This document shows, one piece after another, positions 49,362 through 60,600 of a DNA stretch of 64,000 nt (its first letter is position 1; the number at the start of each line of letters is the position of its first letter). Location of the stretch: positions 5,723,001 to 5,787,000 of the forward strand of contig NC_084886.1 of assembly GCF_958979055.1 (NCBI RefSeq). Direction: 5' to 3'. Source of the stretch: Alnus glutinosa (lineage: Eukaryota; Streptophyta; Magnoliopsida; Fagales; Betulaceae). The position numbers and the translations under genes are program-made. The notes under the pieces were generated by a model. That model was not told the origin of the DNA. It saw only the letters and a program-made list of their open reading frames with translations, and did no database searches.

Positions 49362-50780
49362 ATAGCACCTGAAAAAGTGCACACATTGCTTTAGTACCAT
49401 ATAAAATGAAGAGCCCCCACAAAGTTGAATGCTAATCAGAACAGCAAAACCATACACATGCAGGAAGGCAAATATGCTTATGTCTTCCACATATCAGAGA
49501 CCCATATTAGAGAACCACAAAATCCGCATTGCATGTCTTGTATTCAACAATAATTATAACCAAAAGCACTACACGTGGACCATGAAATTAGAACTATTTA
49601 TTTCAACACCAATGTATCCATTTTTTTTTTTGTAAGTAATTTATCCAAAAATAATAAGTAACTGTCAATTTAATCAGAAAATTATCAGCGATAACCTTGA
49701 AACCACTGAAATCTCAGAGAAGAAAATAAACCATGTCCAGTCATCCCTAATCTTCTGGTAAAGGAAGTATCCCAAAAACACAAATGTACGTGAAATAAAA
49801 GGCTAACTTTAAATCTACCGCTCAAATGGCACTTCCTCCATTCATTCTTGATAAGATTGTGGGTTCAAGATCCATCGGGCGCATGTGTAACATACCAATA
49901 AAAAAAGGTCTACTTCGAGGGAAAAAAAAAAAGAAAAGAAAAACAAAATAGGGCCATTAATTTTATTATCAGGAAAAGAAAAAGAAAAAAAGAAAAAAAG
50001 AAGGAGGAAAATCCCTCAGTAACAATTGTGGAGTTGCTGATATACGAAAGAGAGTTGTAATCGAAGTTTGAGCTAAGATAATAACTCCTTCCTAGTTTCC
50101 TTTTGGCTCAAAAATCAAGTATCAATATTTTGAACCAAGGAAGCTCCGTTTTCAAACTTTGAATCTCAAACCTCTATCCATAAATTGAGATACCAAAAAT
50201 GAAAAAAATAAAATAAAAACACCAAAACTCTCTACTCCACACAGCTTAATTCAACTACGAGTCCTCAGTTAGCTTCACTTTACCAGTTCTTCAAAACTTT
50301 ATTCAGTTCACTCAGCAGCCAAAACGAGCAAAATTTACATAATTAACCAAAAAAGAAAGAAAGAGGGAAACTCTCGCAACTAATAAGCTTGTGTATCCCA
50401 CTACCATAACAAACTAGTAGGAGATAGATCTACAATGGAAAACAATAATGATGCATTAAAAACATGGAGATCTCTTACCAATGGCACGAAAAGGCGCAAA
50501 AGGCAGCGGAAGATCTCGCAGGCCTATCAAAGACGAAAAAGGAAAAGAAAATCTCGCCGCTTTTTTTTTCCCTGAGCAACAATCAATGATGAAAGCCGAA
50601 GTGACTGAGATAGTGGGGGATCCAATGATGGTGGGACGTGTTGATAAATCTCTGCGAACCCTAAGCTTCGCAATCAAAGTTCCACAGAAAGGACTCTGTG
50701 CGTGTTCGATTGTAGTCTCAGAGAACCGCGTCTTTTTGTTTCAGTGCGATCGTTAACTTGGAAGCAATCGATCTCCCTCT
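49362..50780 (-). promoter_or_regulatory. PMT leader: 5' UTR exon, leader intron and promoter edge
   Basis: On the minus strand an acceptor (TTTTTCAG) lies at 49369, just before the ATG, and a consistent donor (TTG/GTAAGA) at 50479/50478. This implies a first non-coding exon from about 50479 to about 50760 and a roughly 1.1-kb leader intron (49369-50478). The exon is GC-richer and (CT)-rich (CTCTCTCTCT near 50770-50790 on the plus strand). Plus-strand 50481-50756 is open for 91 codons but antisense to this leader. Confidence 0.6.
49815..49911 (+). mobile_element. tRNA-derived SINE in PMT leader intron
   Basis: A-box-like TACCGCTCAAATGGCA and B-box GGTTCAAGATCC sit about 45 bases apart, followed by CGGGCGCATGTGTAACATAC and a CCAATAAAAAAA tail. 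The flanks GGCTAACTT / GGTCTACTT are possible diverged duplications. Confidence 0.5.
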
Positions 50781-51825
50781 CTCTCTCTGTGGACTAATTT
50801 TTTTTTTTTTTTTTTGTAGAAGATATTAATAAAATGATAAAATAGAAAGGATCAAATTAGACACTACCGGGCCAGAATCTCTGTTGGCTGTTGGGATAGC
50901 TATGCGGAAATAAGGCTTTAAGCTTTGGCTAACGGGATGCACCGCGTCGACGGCACGTCGTTTTAAAATATTCTGTTCATTGTTTTTTCTATGGATTAAC
51001 CAAGCGAGTAAATAGATTAAATAATTACTGTTTAATCGTATTTAAATAAATTGAAAAGTTAGAAAATTAAGTTATAAGATTAAGAAGGTTATTGTATAAA
51101 TGAGAAATCAGTCTTTTCAAGAGATAGGGAACAAAATAGACATATAAAAGAGAAAGAAAAATAAAGGAAAAAGTAGTGAGGGGGACAGAGAATTGGAAAA
51201 AGTTGTTCTAACTATGTTAACAAACAAACTCAATTATATTTGCAAAATCAAAAATTAAATTTTAAACATGTTCCAAAATCCAGACAAAAATTCCTATCAT
51301 TTATTCTAGATCAAAATATGCAGTTTCAATCAAACTAATATTTATTATAAAATAATGCTATATATAATATTTTTATCTCATAATTATCTTGTAATATTAA
51401 CGATACACTTAACCAACTTTTGAATTACTATTTATTTTATAGTTTTAAAATGAGTTGCACTTTGGATGCGCCAATGTTAACCGAAAATCACTTATAACTT
51501 ATTTTGAGTACCAAAATATTTGTTTACGAATCACATATGAGATTTTTGTTCTCCAATACCATTTGCTAAAAGCTCATTCGGCCCAATAAAGCCAATTACC
51601 CTCAAGATGGGATGTGTCCGTCGGCCAACAAGGATTAGTGTTGATAGGTTAACCCCTTTTCTCATGAAAGTCACCGACGGACAGTCCCAAACTTGACAGA
51701 TGCGTTGTAGGAGGACATGTGATAAATGCCCATAACAACAAACAATAATATCACTTTGATAATTGTGTTAAGAGAAGAGTTTGATAGACACTGCTCAATC
51801 ACGACAATTCTGTCTACTACACATT

Positions 51826-51898
51826 CAAGCAAGACAATCCGTATTGAAAATGTCAAGTGCCCAAGCAAAACAATCCATACTAAAAGAATGTCAAATGT
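51826..51898 (+). repeat. 36-bp imperfect tandem duplication
   Basis: CAAGCAAGACAATCCGTATT at 51826 recurs as CAAGCAAAACAATCCATACT at 51862. Each copy ends near ATGTCAA.TG. Confidence 0.65.
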
Positions 51899-52034
51899 CT
51901 AATAGTAAACTATATATACTCATACATAAAAGTCTGACGTAAACATGATTTAATGAAAATGATATATGTTATAAGTTATTTATTAACTTAATACTTATTT
52001 GCATAAAACATAATTTTAGTGTCTATTTGCTTGG

Positions 52035-52039
<5 letters not shown>

Positions 52040-52078
<39 letters not shown>
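52040..52078 (+). repeat. 39-base A tract
   Basis: An uninterrupted poly(A) tract is followed by an abrupt change to a GC-richer segment (52082-52330). Confidence 0.9.
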
Positions 52079-52081
<3 letters not shown>

Positions 52082-53821
52082 TTAATCGAGCTCCGCTTTT
52101 CCTAAAGGGTGCAGCTGGGCGTGTTGCAGTCAGTATTGCACAACTGCAACCCAGCTGGGTTCGGCGGGACCCACGCGCAATTGAAGGGGGAAGATCACAA
52201 ACCATGGCCCGGTAAACGAGGGGTAATTGGTAAGGGTCCCACTCCCATGCCGCTGTGATCAGAACCATGGGCTCATTAGACAGTACTGCAGTGAATGGAT
52301 CCAAGATAGGGCGTCGACGTGTGTTGGTAGGTTGAAGTGCACCAAAGGTGTTTGTCTACTCTCTAATCCATGACGTTAACTTGCCAACAACCATCGTTTG
52401 TCTGACCCACCAATTATTTTGGATGAATGTCCGTCCCTGCAGTGAAGTAGGACATACCATATGGTTTACTGATTTGTTTTCGTGTGATGAACATCAATGG
52501 AAATGATTTTTTGTAATTTAAAACGTAAATAAATAATTGTTTCAAACACACTTTTTTTCTATTTTTAACCATATAAGTTTTGACCATCTGATCTGTATAC
52601 GTAATTTTCTCGATCGAGTAGCCGACAATTTGGTAGATCAATCTACAAAACGGCATCCAACTCCGTCGAGATATTCTCTGAAAAAATAAAAAAAAAACTT
52701 CCAGTAAGATATTTAGATGGCTTCTCGATCTCAATAATGATGAAATTGGACGGGTCATGGGCCAATCAATGTGGCAATATAAAGGAAAACAAAAAGAAGA
52801 CCCTGTGCGGACCAGACGGCAAGATCATGGTGGGTTTACTAAAAAGAATATGTTTAGCTTCATTTAAATATTCATGATGGAGTTGGATCAACCCGATCAA
52901 GGATTCAATATGTGGCCCCTACTGCCCTACACAAGCATCAACTCGTCATTAAATATCAAGCGACTTTGGAGGGTAAAGGCGGGGCCCCATTGTATTGAAT
53001 TTTTTAACGTTGTTTCGAATATAATCATTTATATTGTTTACTGAACTTTATTCCTCTAAGCTTTTCTTTCTTTTACCCCATGGATCTAGACTTCTAGTTT
53101 GCCGGAGTTAGATCGGATCAAGCTTCTCAACATTAATTTAAATGGAAAGTATGGTGCAAAATACTGGTTTGAGTGACTTCTCAACATTAATTATTGGGAT
53201 GGGTAGTGTTGTTTGAGATAATGAGAGAATTGTTCTGAATGTACGTAGCACTACTAAAAATTTCATATTAAAATTCGTCGTAGCCAAAGATCTGACAGCA
53301 TTATACACTGGTAATAATTAGAGTGAAATTAAACATATAGTTGGCAAAATAAAATTGGGGTTGTGCTATTTGCGATTTTGGAGCATTGAACATGTCAAAC
53401 AAAATATGAATTCAGCCGTTCATGTTACAGTTAGATAAACTATTTTATGTGTGATATATAGAATTTGAATTGAATAAACTTCAAATTATATTTGTGGTAT
53501 TGTAACTAAGGAGGAAGTTGCCCCTAGCTGAGTAATGAATTTTTAATAAAGATTGATATTTGCTTCAAAAAGAAAAAGAAAGAATTGAAACAAATAAACT
53601 ACAAAGAAATTGCAGGAAGATCTGAATAATAAGGGAAGTTGGGCCATATAATTGAGCCATTGAGATAAGGCACATATATACGTGCATTGGACCATCTAAT
53701 TGAGCCAACGAGAAAAGGTCTGCTCTTAGCATCATTGACTTTTGGATCCTTTAAATGGGTCTTGGGCTCAGATAAGGCCCATTATGGCTCCTCTACCGTG
53801 GCATGATTTTTCTGAGGGGAA

Positions 53822-53945
53822 ATGCTAGAGATGAGTCTTTCATCCCCTCCTGGTCACCCTCTTTTTCTTAAAAAAAATTGATTTTTGTTATAAAGGGGTG
53901 ATAAGGGGGGATGAGGAGTGCATGTGTAGAAGGACTCTTTTATGA
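53822..53945. mobile_element. Short inverted-repeat MITE-like segment
   Basis: GAGTCTTTCATCCCCTCCTG at the left is mirrored by GGGGATGAGGAGTGCATGTG and AAGGACTC at the right, with complementarity continuing through GGTCACCCT / AGGGGTGAT. About 50 bases of A/T-rich loop separate the arms. Boundaries are approximate. Confidence 0.4.
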
Positions 53946-53974
53946 GCACCATGTACTAATATGACATCTCACTT

Positions 53975-54055
53975 TTGAAAATTTCGTATATAGGATATTT
54001 CCCCCCCCCCCCCTTGGAAATTTCATATATAGGATATTTCCCCCCTCTCCCCCGA
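53975..54055 (+). repeat. Tandem repeat of about 43 bp containing C runs
   Basis: GAAAATTTCGTATATAGGATATTTC-type units (shared core TATATAGGATATTTCCCCC) occur twice, the first followed by 13 C (54001-54013) and the second by CCCCCCTCTCCCCC. Confidence 0.7.
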
Positions 54056-55499
54056 CTATCACCCAGCCAGGTTGGATGGTGAAGTTGTTTTTTTTTAAAC
54101 TTCATAAGATAAATTTGGATTCCAACCTTTTCAGGGTAGAAGGAAGAGTAATCATATTCATGCACCATGCTGGTCTGTCAACTCTTAATCTTGCCTCAAA
54201 AATGTAGGATCAGTTCACTTGGTTTATTTGATTTATAATTAGCTTATTGTGATATTAAAATAAACTCAAATATTTTTAAAGTATGCTAAAAAAATAAATC
54301 ACTCTTTACAATCAAATTCTGTAAAAAAAACTTAACAGATTCCGTTAATTTGTCACATCATCGACCAAGGACGGAGCCATAAATTATTTTGGACAACGAC
54401 CAAGCCTCCAAGACATGAATTGCAAATATATTAGAATAGGAGTAGGGGTCAAAGTAGTAAATAAGAAATATATTAAGATTAAAGATTAAATAAATATATA
54501 AAAATGAAATTAGCATCAATTTAGTTTTGACAAAAAAATAAAAATAAATAAACAAAAGAAAATATACAAAATAAGTGTTTCATAATACATTAAATTTTAG
54601 CCAAAACACCTATCAAAATAGAACCCTTAGTTTTTTTGAATCCCGAAAATCAAGTTTAAGCTATTTAATAGTTCTAATTCTTATCCATTTTTTCTTTTTT
54701 AATTAATCTATTAACTCTACTTTGACCACTTTTCCAACATCAAACTTCCAAACCATCGTTTACAAATATCAGGATTTAAAGAGACAATTGACAACACCTA
54801 CTCACAAATCATAATATGATAAATTGACAATGATTTTACTTTCATATATATATTTTTTTTAAAGGGTTAAAACTTTTTCAAATTTCAAATACCATTTAAC
54901 TTTAAACATTATTATATTTAATATTTTATCTAACTCTTGATCTTTTCTAGACTCTTTTTTCAGGACACACTCTTCTCTAGACTCTTATTCTGGATTATAA
55001 AAAGGAAAATGCAAAAGAAAGTATCTCTTTATTTCTCTTATTTTATATTTCCTCCGACTCTCTTGATTCTCTTCTCTAAACTCTTAAGACTCTTTTATCT
55101 TTTAGTTCTCTAGACTCTTCAATTTCTTCGTCCGGATTATACAAAAGGAAAAGGCAAAAGAAGGTGACGATGAGGAAGCGGAAGCACAATGATGAGGTTA
55201 GATTAGACGAAGAGGTTTTTTAAAATTTTGTTTAGGCCTATAATATTTTTAGAAATTTTCATGTCCAGGTCTTTAATATTTTTTTTTTTTGCTTGTGGTC
55301 ACGTGGGATTGTAGTTTGGCCATATGGCTTTTTTTTTTTTTATGATTAATTGGGCCAAAAATTTTATTGGGTAGGGCCAAGATAATTTGTTAAAAAGGGA
55401 ATGATGGCTTGAAAATAATGTTTTTTTAGATTTTTTTTTTCAACCTATAAGATATATTACCATAAATTGGGGGGGGGGGCATGGCCCATCCTTCCTTCG

Positions 55500-55912
55500 T
55501 CACTATCAACGACAATAAAATAACAACACGTGTCACTCATAATAAAAAAAATATAAATATAAAAAGTATAAAACTTAAAACTTAAAAAATTATTATTATT
55601 TTTTTTAAAAAAAAAAAGAGAAAAATGAAGGGAGGGGGCGCTGGGTTGGCCCACCAGCCACCCTTGGGGTGGCTAGGGTGGCCCAAAGGCCACCCCAGAG
55701 GAAGTTGATGGTGGTGCGCTGCCACCCCCATGAGCTGGTGGTGGCTCTGGGGTGGCTGACGAGCCACCTCCTATCATTTTTTTCATTTTTGTTTTTTTTT
55801 TAAAAAGAGTCTTTTTTTTTTCTTTTTTTTTCATTTCTTTAATTTTTTTTTTATATATATATATATTAATGAGTGATATGTGTCTTATTTTTATTGGCGT
55901 TGACATGGGGCA
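55500..55912. mobile_element. MITE with AT-rich ends and GC-rich core
   Basis: The left terminus CAACGACAATAAAATAAC + ACACGTGTCACTCAT is mirrored by the right terminus ATGAGTGATATGTGT + TTATTTTTATTGGCGTTG. The core (55630-55770) is made of shuffled GGGGTGGC / GCCACCCC blocks that can pair with each other. The minus-strand frame 55582-55767 follows these blocks and is not a gene. Confidence 0.6.
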
Positions 55913-56394
55913 CTAACAAAATCCGATAAGTTTGTTATGAAATTTGACTGTAGGTAATGATTTGTTTTTTTGGCATACCCCAATGACCTTTGAGTTAATT
56001 TTGATACCACATAGAGATAATTGTAAATCAAGTAAACAATAAGCACTGATTGCATTTTTCCCTAAATTTTTTTCTACAAACTAATATAACAACCTTGAAG
56101 TGTAACACTATTTAGTAAAATAGATATATGGCTACTATATAACCTGATGATGCGTCATTGCAAATCAATCATTGAATTAACACTTATATATATATATATA
56201 TAGTTGATTTTCACTATCAATTGTCACCATTATACTAATTATATAAAAGTTGTATAACAATTTATTAAATAATATTACTGTTTTAATTATTTTACCAATT
56301 AAGAATTGTCACATCAATTTTATGAATATTATAATAAAAATATAGTATCTTGAGCATTTCAACGCAAGGCTAATACATACACAGTTAATAGTAG

Positions 56395-56640
56395 GATTGA
56401 CAATTTTTTATATGACCCGTGAAGTTGACATGAACCCAATACGAAATAGTGGGTTAAAGTTGAGTAATTAGACTCGTTTTATTAAACGGGTCGAATTAGG
56501 GTTAACCTATATAATTTTATCCTCCTAACTTGACAGTGCCTGAATTTAACACGCGACATTTATGGTTAACAATTTTTTACACGTCATGCGATTCTGATAT
56601 AAATTTAGTGAGTTAGGGTTAAATAATATGACTCGTTAAA
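56395..56640. mobile_element. hAT fragments of the 34801-35549 family
   Basis: TAGGATTGACAATTTTTTAT followed by GACCCG (56395 on), and again GGTTAACAATTTTTTACACG (56565 on), repeat the left end of the hAT at 34801. No matching right end with an 8-bp duplication was found, so these are truncated copies. Confidence 0.5.
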
Positions 56641-56796
56641 TTAAATAATAATATTACAATTGACTTAATTAATATTATATCTATGTCGCGATCAAAATTC
56701 AATAGGCAAACACGAAGCTATCTTAACATAGAAAAATTACAAAATTTGTGATTTTAAAAGTAAAAGATTTAAAACTATATCTATAATTTTCCTTTT

Positions 56797-57494
56797 ATGC
56801 TTCGTTTGTTTTGACGTAAAATGATTTCGACGAAATTATTTTCAGAAAAAATGATTTTCTTGAAAATATTTTTCGGTGTTTGGTTCGCACGAAAAAATTA
56901 CGAAATGTAAAAATCAGAGTTTGGCAAATGTCGCCGGAATCCGGCAACGTCCGGTCGCCATCGTCGGATTCCGGAGAAAAGTTTGACCGGATCCGGCCAA
57001 AATGGCATTCTGGATCAATAGCCGGGTCCGTCCAGATCTGGCCGGATCCCGGCCGTTTTGGCCAGATCCGACTGGCTTGGCTGGAAACCGGTAAATTCCG
57101 GCCGGAATTTGGGTCATCCCGTGGCCGGATTCCCGCGCCGGTACAATTCCGGTGACCTGATTCCGGCGTCGGCAGGATTCCGGCAACCGGATGTTCTCGG
57201 ACTCCGGCGCCGACTGGATTCCAACGACCGGATGTTGTCGGACTCCGACGCCGACCGATAATTGTTAAATTCTGACGATCGGATATCAAACATGCATGTA
57301 AGGACGAAGAGTTTCATTTCGGAAAACGATTTACGGTTTTAAAAATCGTAAATCGTTTTCCGAAAATTAAAAAAGCTTTTACGGTCAAATCGAAAATGAT
57401 TTTCGTTGACCATTATTTTCGTTCCTACCAAATATTGAAAAATGCCGAAATCGTTTTCCAGAAATCATTTTACACCGAAACAAACGGAGTATTA
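56797..57494. mobile_element. Non-autonomous Mutator-like element with GC-rich interior
   Basis: The long imperfect terminal inverted repeats start TGCTTCGTTTGTTTTGACGT (left) and end ACACCGAAACAAACGGAGTA (right), and both go on into AAAATGATTT... and TTTGGT..ACGAAAA blocks. The interior (56930-57260) is strongly G+C-rich and built of short variants of CCGGATTCCGGC in both orientations, so both strands are open for 90-160 codons without any real protein pattern. No target duplication could be fixed. A one-ended relative lies at 15053-15176. Confidence 0.7.
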
Positions 57495-57609
57495 GAGTCT
57501 TGAGCTCTACTTGCAGTTGCAGCCTTATCCTACCGAGCAAGCGCTCGCTCTGCTCTGAAGTCTCAACCATAGCAACTGAAGATTTTTTATGCTAAAAATT
57601 GAATAAACA

Positions 57610-60600
57610 ATGGTAACGATGCTACTTTCATCGCTATCTCAATCTTCTTTGTGCTATCATTTCCCCGCTTCACCCAAACCGTATTCGTCGAAAACCTCAG
57701 CGTGCCGTGCCCTTTCTCTCCGCCGGTTCTCGCCGCGCCGCCAGTCCATTTCCAGGAGAGCGCTGCGCTCAGTTTGCTTTTTCAATGACGGCGAAAAATC
57801 TAAAGCCGAGCTTCAGGAAAAGGTACGCTTCTCAAGCTCCGAAGTCCGAAAGACTAGCTATCTATTTAAGCAAAAAGAGAGAGTTGAAATGAATTCGTTA
57901 CGTGTAGATAAGTCTCAAAGGAAACCTAAACAAATTTCTGTACGCGAATTGTATTTCAGAAAACTGGATTGGAGTGGCGAATTTTGAAGCAGTGGGACGT
58001 GCCATGGGAATGGCAAACGGTTTCATTGACTTCGCTTGCTTGCGGATTAAGGTGTTTGTTTTTTCTTTTATTTTTTGATGAATAAGGTGTTTGTTTTTCC
58101 ATGACGAAATGTTGTTATGCGCTATGAAATTTGTGAAACAGAGTAACAAACTATCTTATGGGGTCTTAATTAAAGAATGTTTTAGATAAGTACGCATATA
58201 TATATAGTCCAAGATGTTTCTTGGTTTTTGAGTTGTGGAGTGAAATTAATGATTTTGTCCCAGGCAGTTTTGTTTTGACAGGGTTGGTAGAGGCAGCGGC
58301 TATACCGTATCTAGGACTTCGCATTCAGGAGCTTAGTTCAGACGAGAAGGCAGAGATACTGTTCTTGGATCAGGGGTATTAGTCACCATGTCCTTTTAGT
58401 ATTTACTCATTGTTTGATTCTGCTTAAGGAGCTATTTTTGCAAGTTGTCAAACTATGCCAGCCCATTTGGGAACCGATCTTTGTATTTGGGTCGAAACAC
58501 GTAAATTTGACATTCATGTTCTGAAAGCTGAAATGTTTCCCGACAAACCTAATTGTGTTGAAAACTGTGTATTTCGCTGCAGAATGTAAGACATTGTCTA
58601 TATTTAGAATTATCTGTTCGATTTTTTTTCTTTTGGAAATTTTTTTACTTTCTAGATATCACTTGGATGCGATGGATTTAATCGCTATGCTCTTACTGTT
58701 GGTCTTCTTAGGCTTCGTAGACATCTTATTTGGGAACTGTAAAGTCACCCAGTTTCAGATGGGATTTATAAAACTTACAATACTTACTAAATTTTTTTCA
58801 TGCCATCCCATAAGTGCAGTAGACAGTTACATTTGTTTGTAATTTTCCCGATCATCATTTCTGGAGATACAATGTGGGATTTAGAAGCTCAAAATTGGTC
58901 TGACTTTTTTGCTTGTTGTTTTGGCAGCATTACTACCGCATTTATACTTGGAATTCTGTATGTCGTGGCTAACAGTTTTCAACCACTTCCTGAAGATGTT
59001 TTTCGTTATGGTATCAGTCTTTTCAGACTTACTATTTCTCTCTCATAACAAGCTTACAGGTTTTATACTTTCTTTTTGTTGATTGGCATTCACCCCCTAA
59101 AATGTTGCCTTGCTAAACTGGGCAGCATATCCATTAAGTAAATTAAAATTGTCATGATATAGTGATGTTTATACCTAACTCAATCGTAAGTCTCAATGAT
59201 GAGATAATCAATTTCGATGGTCAGATTCATTCTTGGGAGCTATATGGTTTGTTAATAGCTTATCTATAGATTTTGGATCCCTATGCTCGATCTGTTGAAA
59301 TAATATTGTTTCAGATTGGAGGGAACCTTTCAGTCTACAGAAAGGGTGGCTCTTGTGGGCAGGGATTGGTCTTGTTGGTGCTCTGTCAGCCATTGCATTG
59401 ACGGGAGTTGCCTTGTCCTTTTTCAGTGGTGAGAGTCCACAAAGAGAGGTTAGGAACTGATCTGGAACTTGCTTTTAGTTTCTTTCTTTCATTCTTTGGG
59501 TGCAGAGGAACTAACCCTTTTGTTTTTCCGTGTATTTAGTGAGCTATTTTACAAATTCAGTAGGTCCAGATATCAAGGACTAACATCTACTCTGAAAAAT
59601 GTAATAGACCCCGAACTAACACCTAGAGGGGGTTGAATAGGTGTATACAACCAATAATTGCAATTTTAATAATCTAATTACCACAGGTAAAATCACCACA
59701 ATCCAAACGAAATAAAACACAAATAACATAGATTTTTGCAACGAAGTGGAAACTTTTGAAGAAGTATTCAAAAGAAAAATCACTCCGAGGCTAGCCAACC
59801 CCAAAAGAGATTCCCCTATAGAAGAGCAGTTGTTACAACCAACCTATACTTACAAAACTTTTGCAATCTAGACAAAGGCTTGCAATCTCAGCAAACGACC
59901 CGTTTGCCTCCCGCCACAACGGTTCTAGAACTCTGGCTTTCTTCTACGGAATCTCCTCCATGAACAAATTTACTCGCTGCAACAGAACTCTGGCACACCA
60001 ATGAGCTCACTGGTGGTACTCTTCCAAACTGGTAGAGGCTAAAGGTTTATGTGGTTTGAAAGAACTATTAGGGAGAGGTTTTAGTATTTTAGTTTAGGCT
60101 CAGGGAGTTTAGAACTCTCTCTATGGTTATAGAGCAGCCGCACTCTCTCTCATAGAAAATCGTGCAAAGCAGGGCTTATATAGGTAACGTAAAACATTGG
60201 GTTAAATATGGGGAATTGTGCAAAGAAAGCAACATTTGCCGCAAACTCGCTCGAGCAAGGGTTGAGAAGAGTTTCTGTTTGAACATTTAAATTGGTTTGC
60301 TTGAGCAACTGTCGTGTGAGAAATCGAGCGAAATTTTTGTTAGAGCTTGGGTCCTTGTTCGCTTGAGCGTCAATCTTGCAAGGGATCGAGCAAACTTTTT
60401 GTTTGAACTTCAAACTTGTTTGCTTGAGCAGAATTCAAGCGAGGGTCTTGTGAGTTTTCATAAACATGAATTCTTGAACCTTCTTTTGAACTAGACTCAA
60501 CCCTAACACAACAACAATTAAATAAAACCCAAATAACCCGTGCGTTGACACTGGGATTTGCCAACACTCAAATAAACCTAGCATACTCCATTCCTGTATC

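Larger units (their letters stand above)
50800..57550. other. Intergenic region with MITEs and a Mutator-like element
   Basis: No gene is seen in 6.7 kb. The stretch holds a 36-bp duplication (51826-51898), a 39-base A run (52040-52078), a GC-richer patch with a hairpin (52112-52156), a MITE-like inverted segment (53822-53945), poly-C repeats (53975-54055), a GC-core MITE (55500-55912), hAT fragments (56395-56640) and a Mutator-like element (56797-57494). Short frames at 52038-52304 and 52414-52758 match no family. Confidence 0.5.

Noticed and set aside
49815..49911. tRNA-like A and B boxes
   Set aside because: No cloverleaf can be formed and an A-rich tail follows. It is a SINE, not a tRNA gene. 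The same holds for 61523-61623 and 35865-35960.
52038..52304. 88-codon minus-strand frame ending in polyphenylalanine
   Set aside because: The end is simply the 39-A tract read on the other strand, and the remainder has no domain.
55582..55767. Pro/His-rich minus-strand frame
   Set aside because: It follows the complementary GGGGTGGC blocks of a MITE core.
56795..57289. 164-codon minus-strand frame and its overlapping plus-strand frames
   Set aside because: These are products of CCGG-rich repeat units inside the Mutator-like element. Simultaneous openness of both strands argues against coding.
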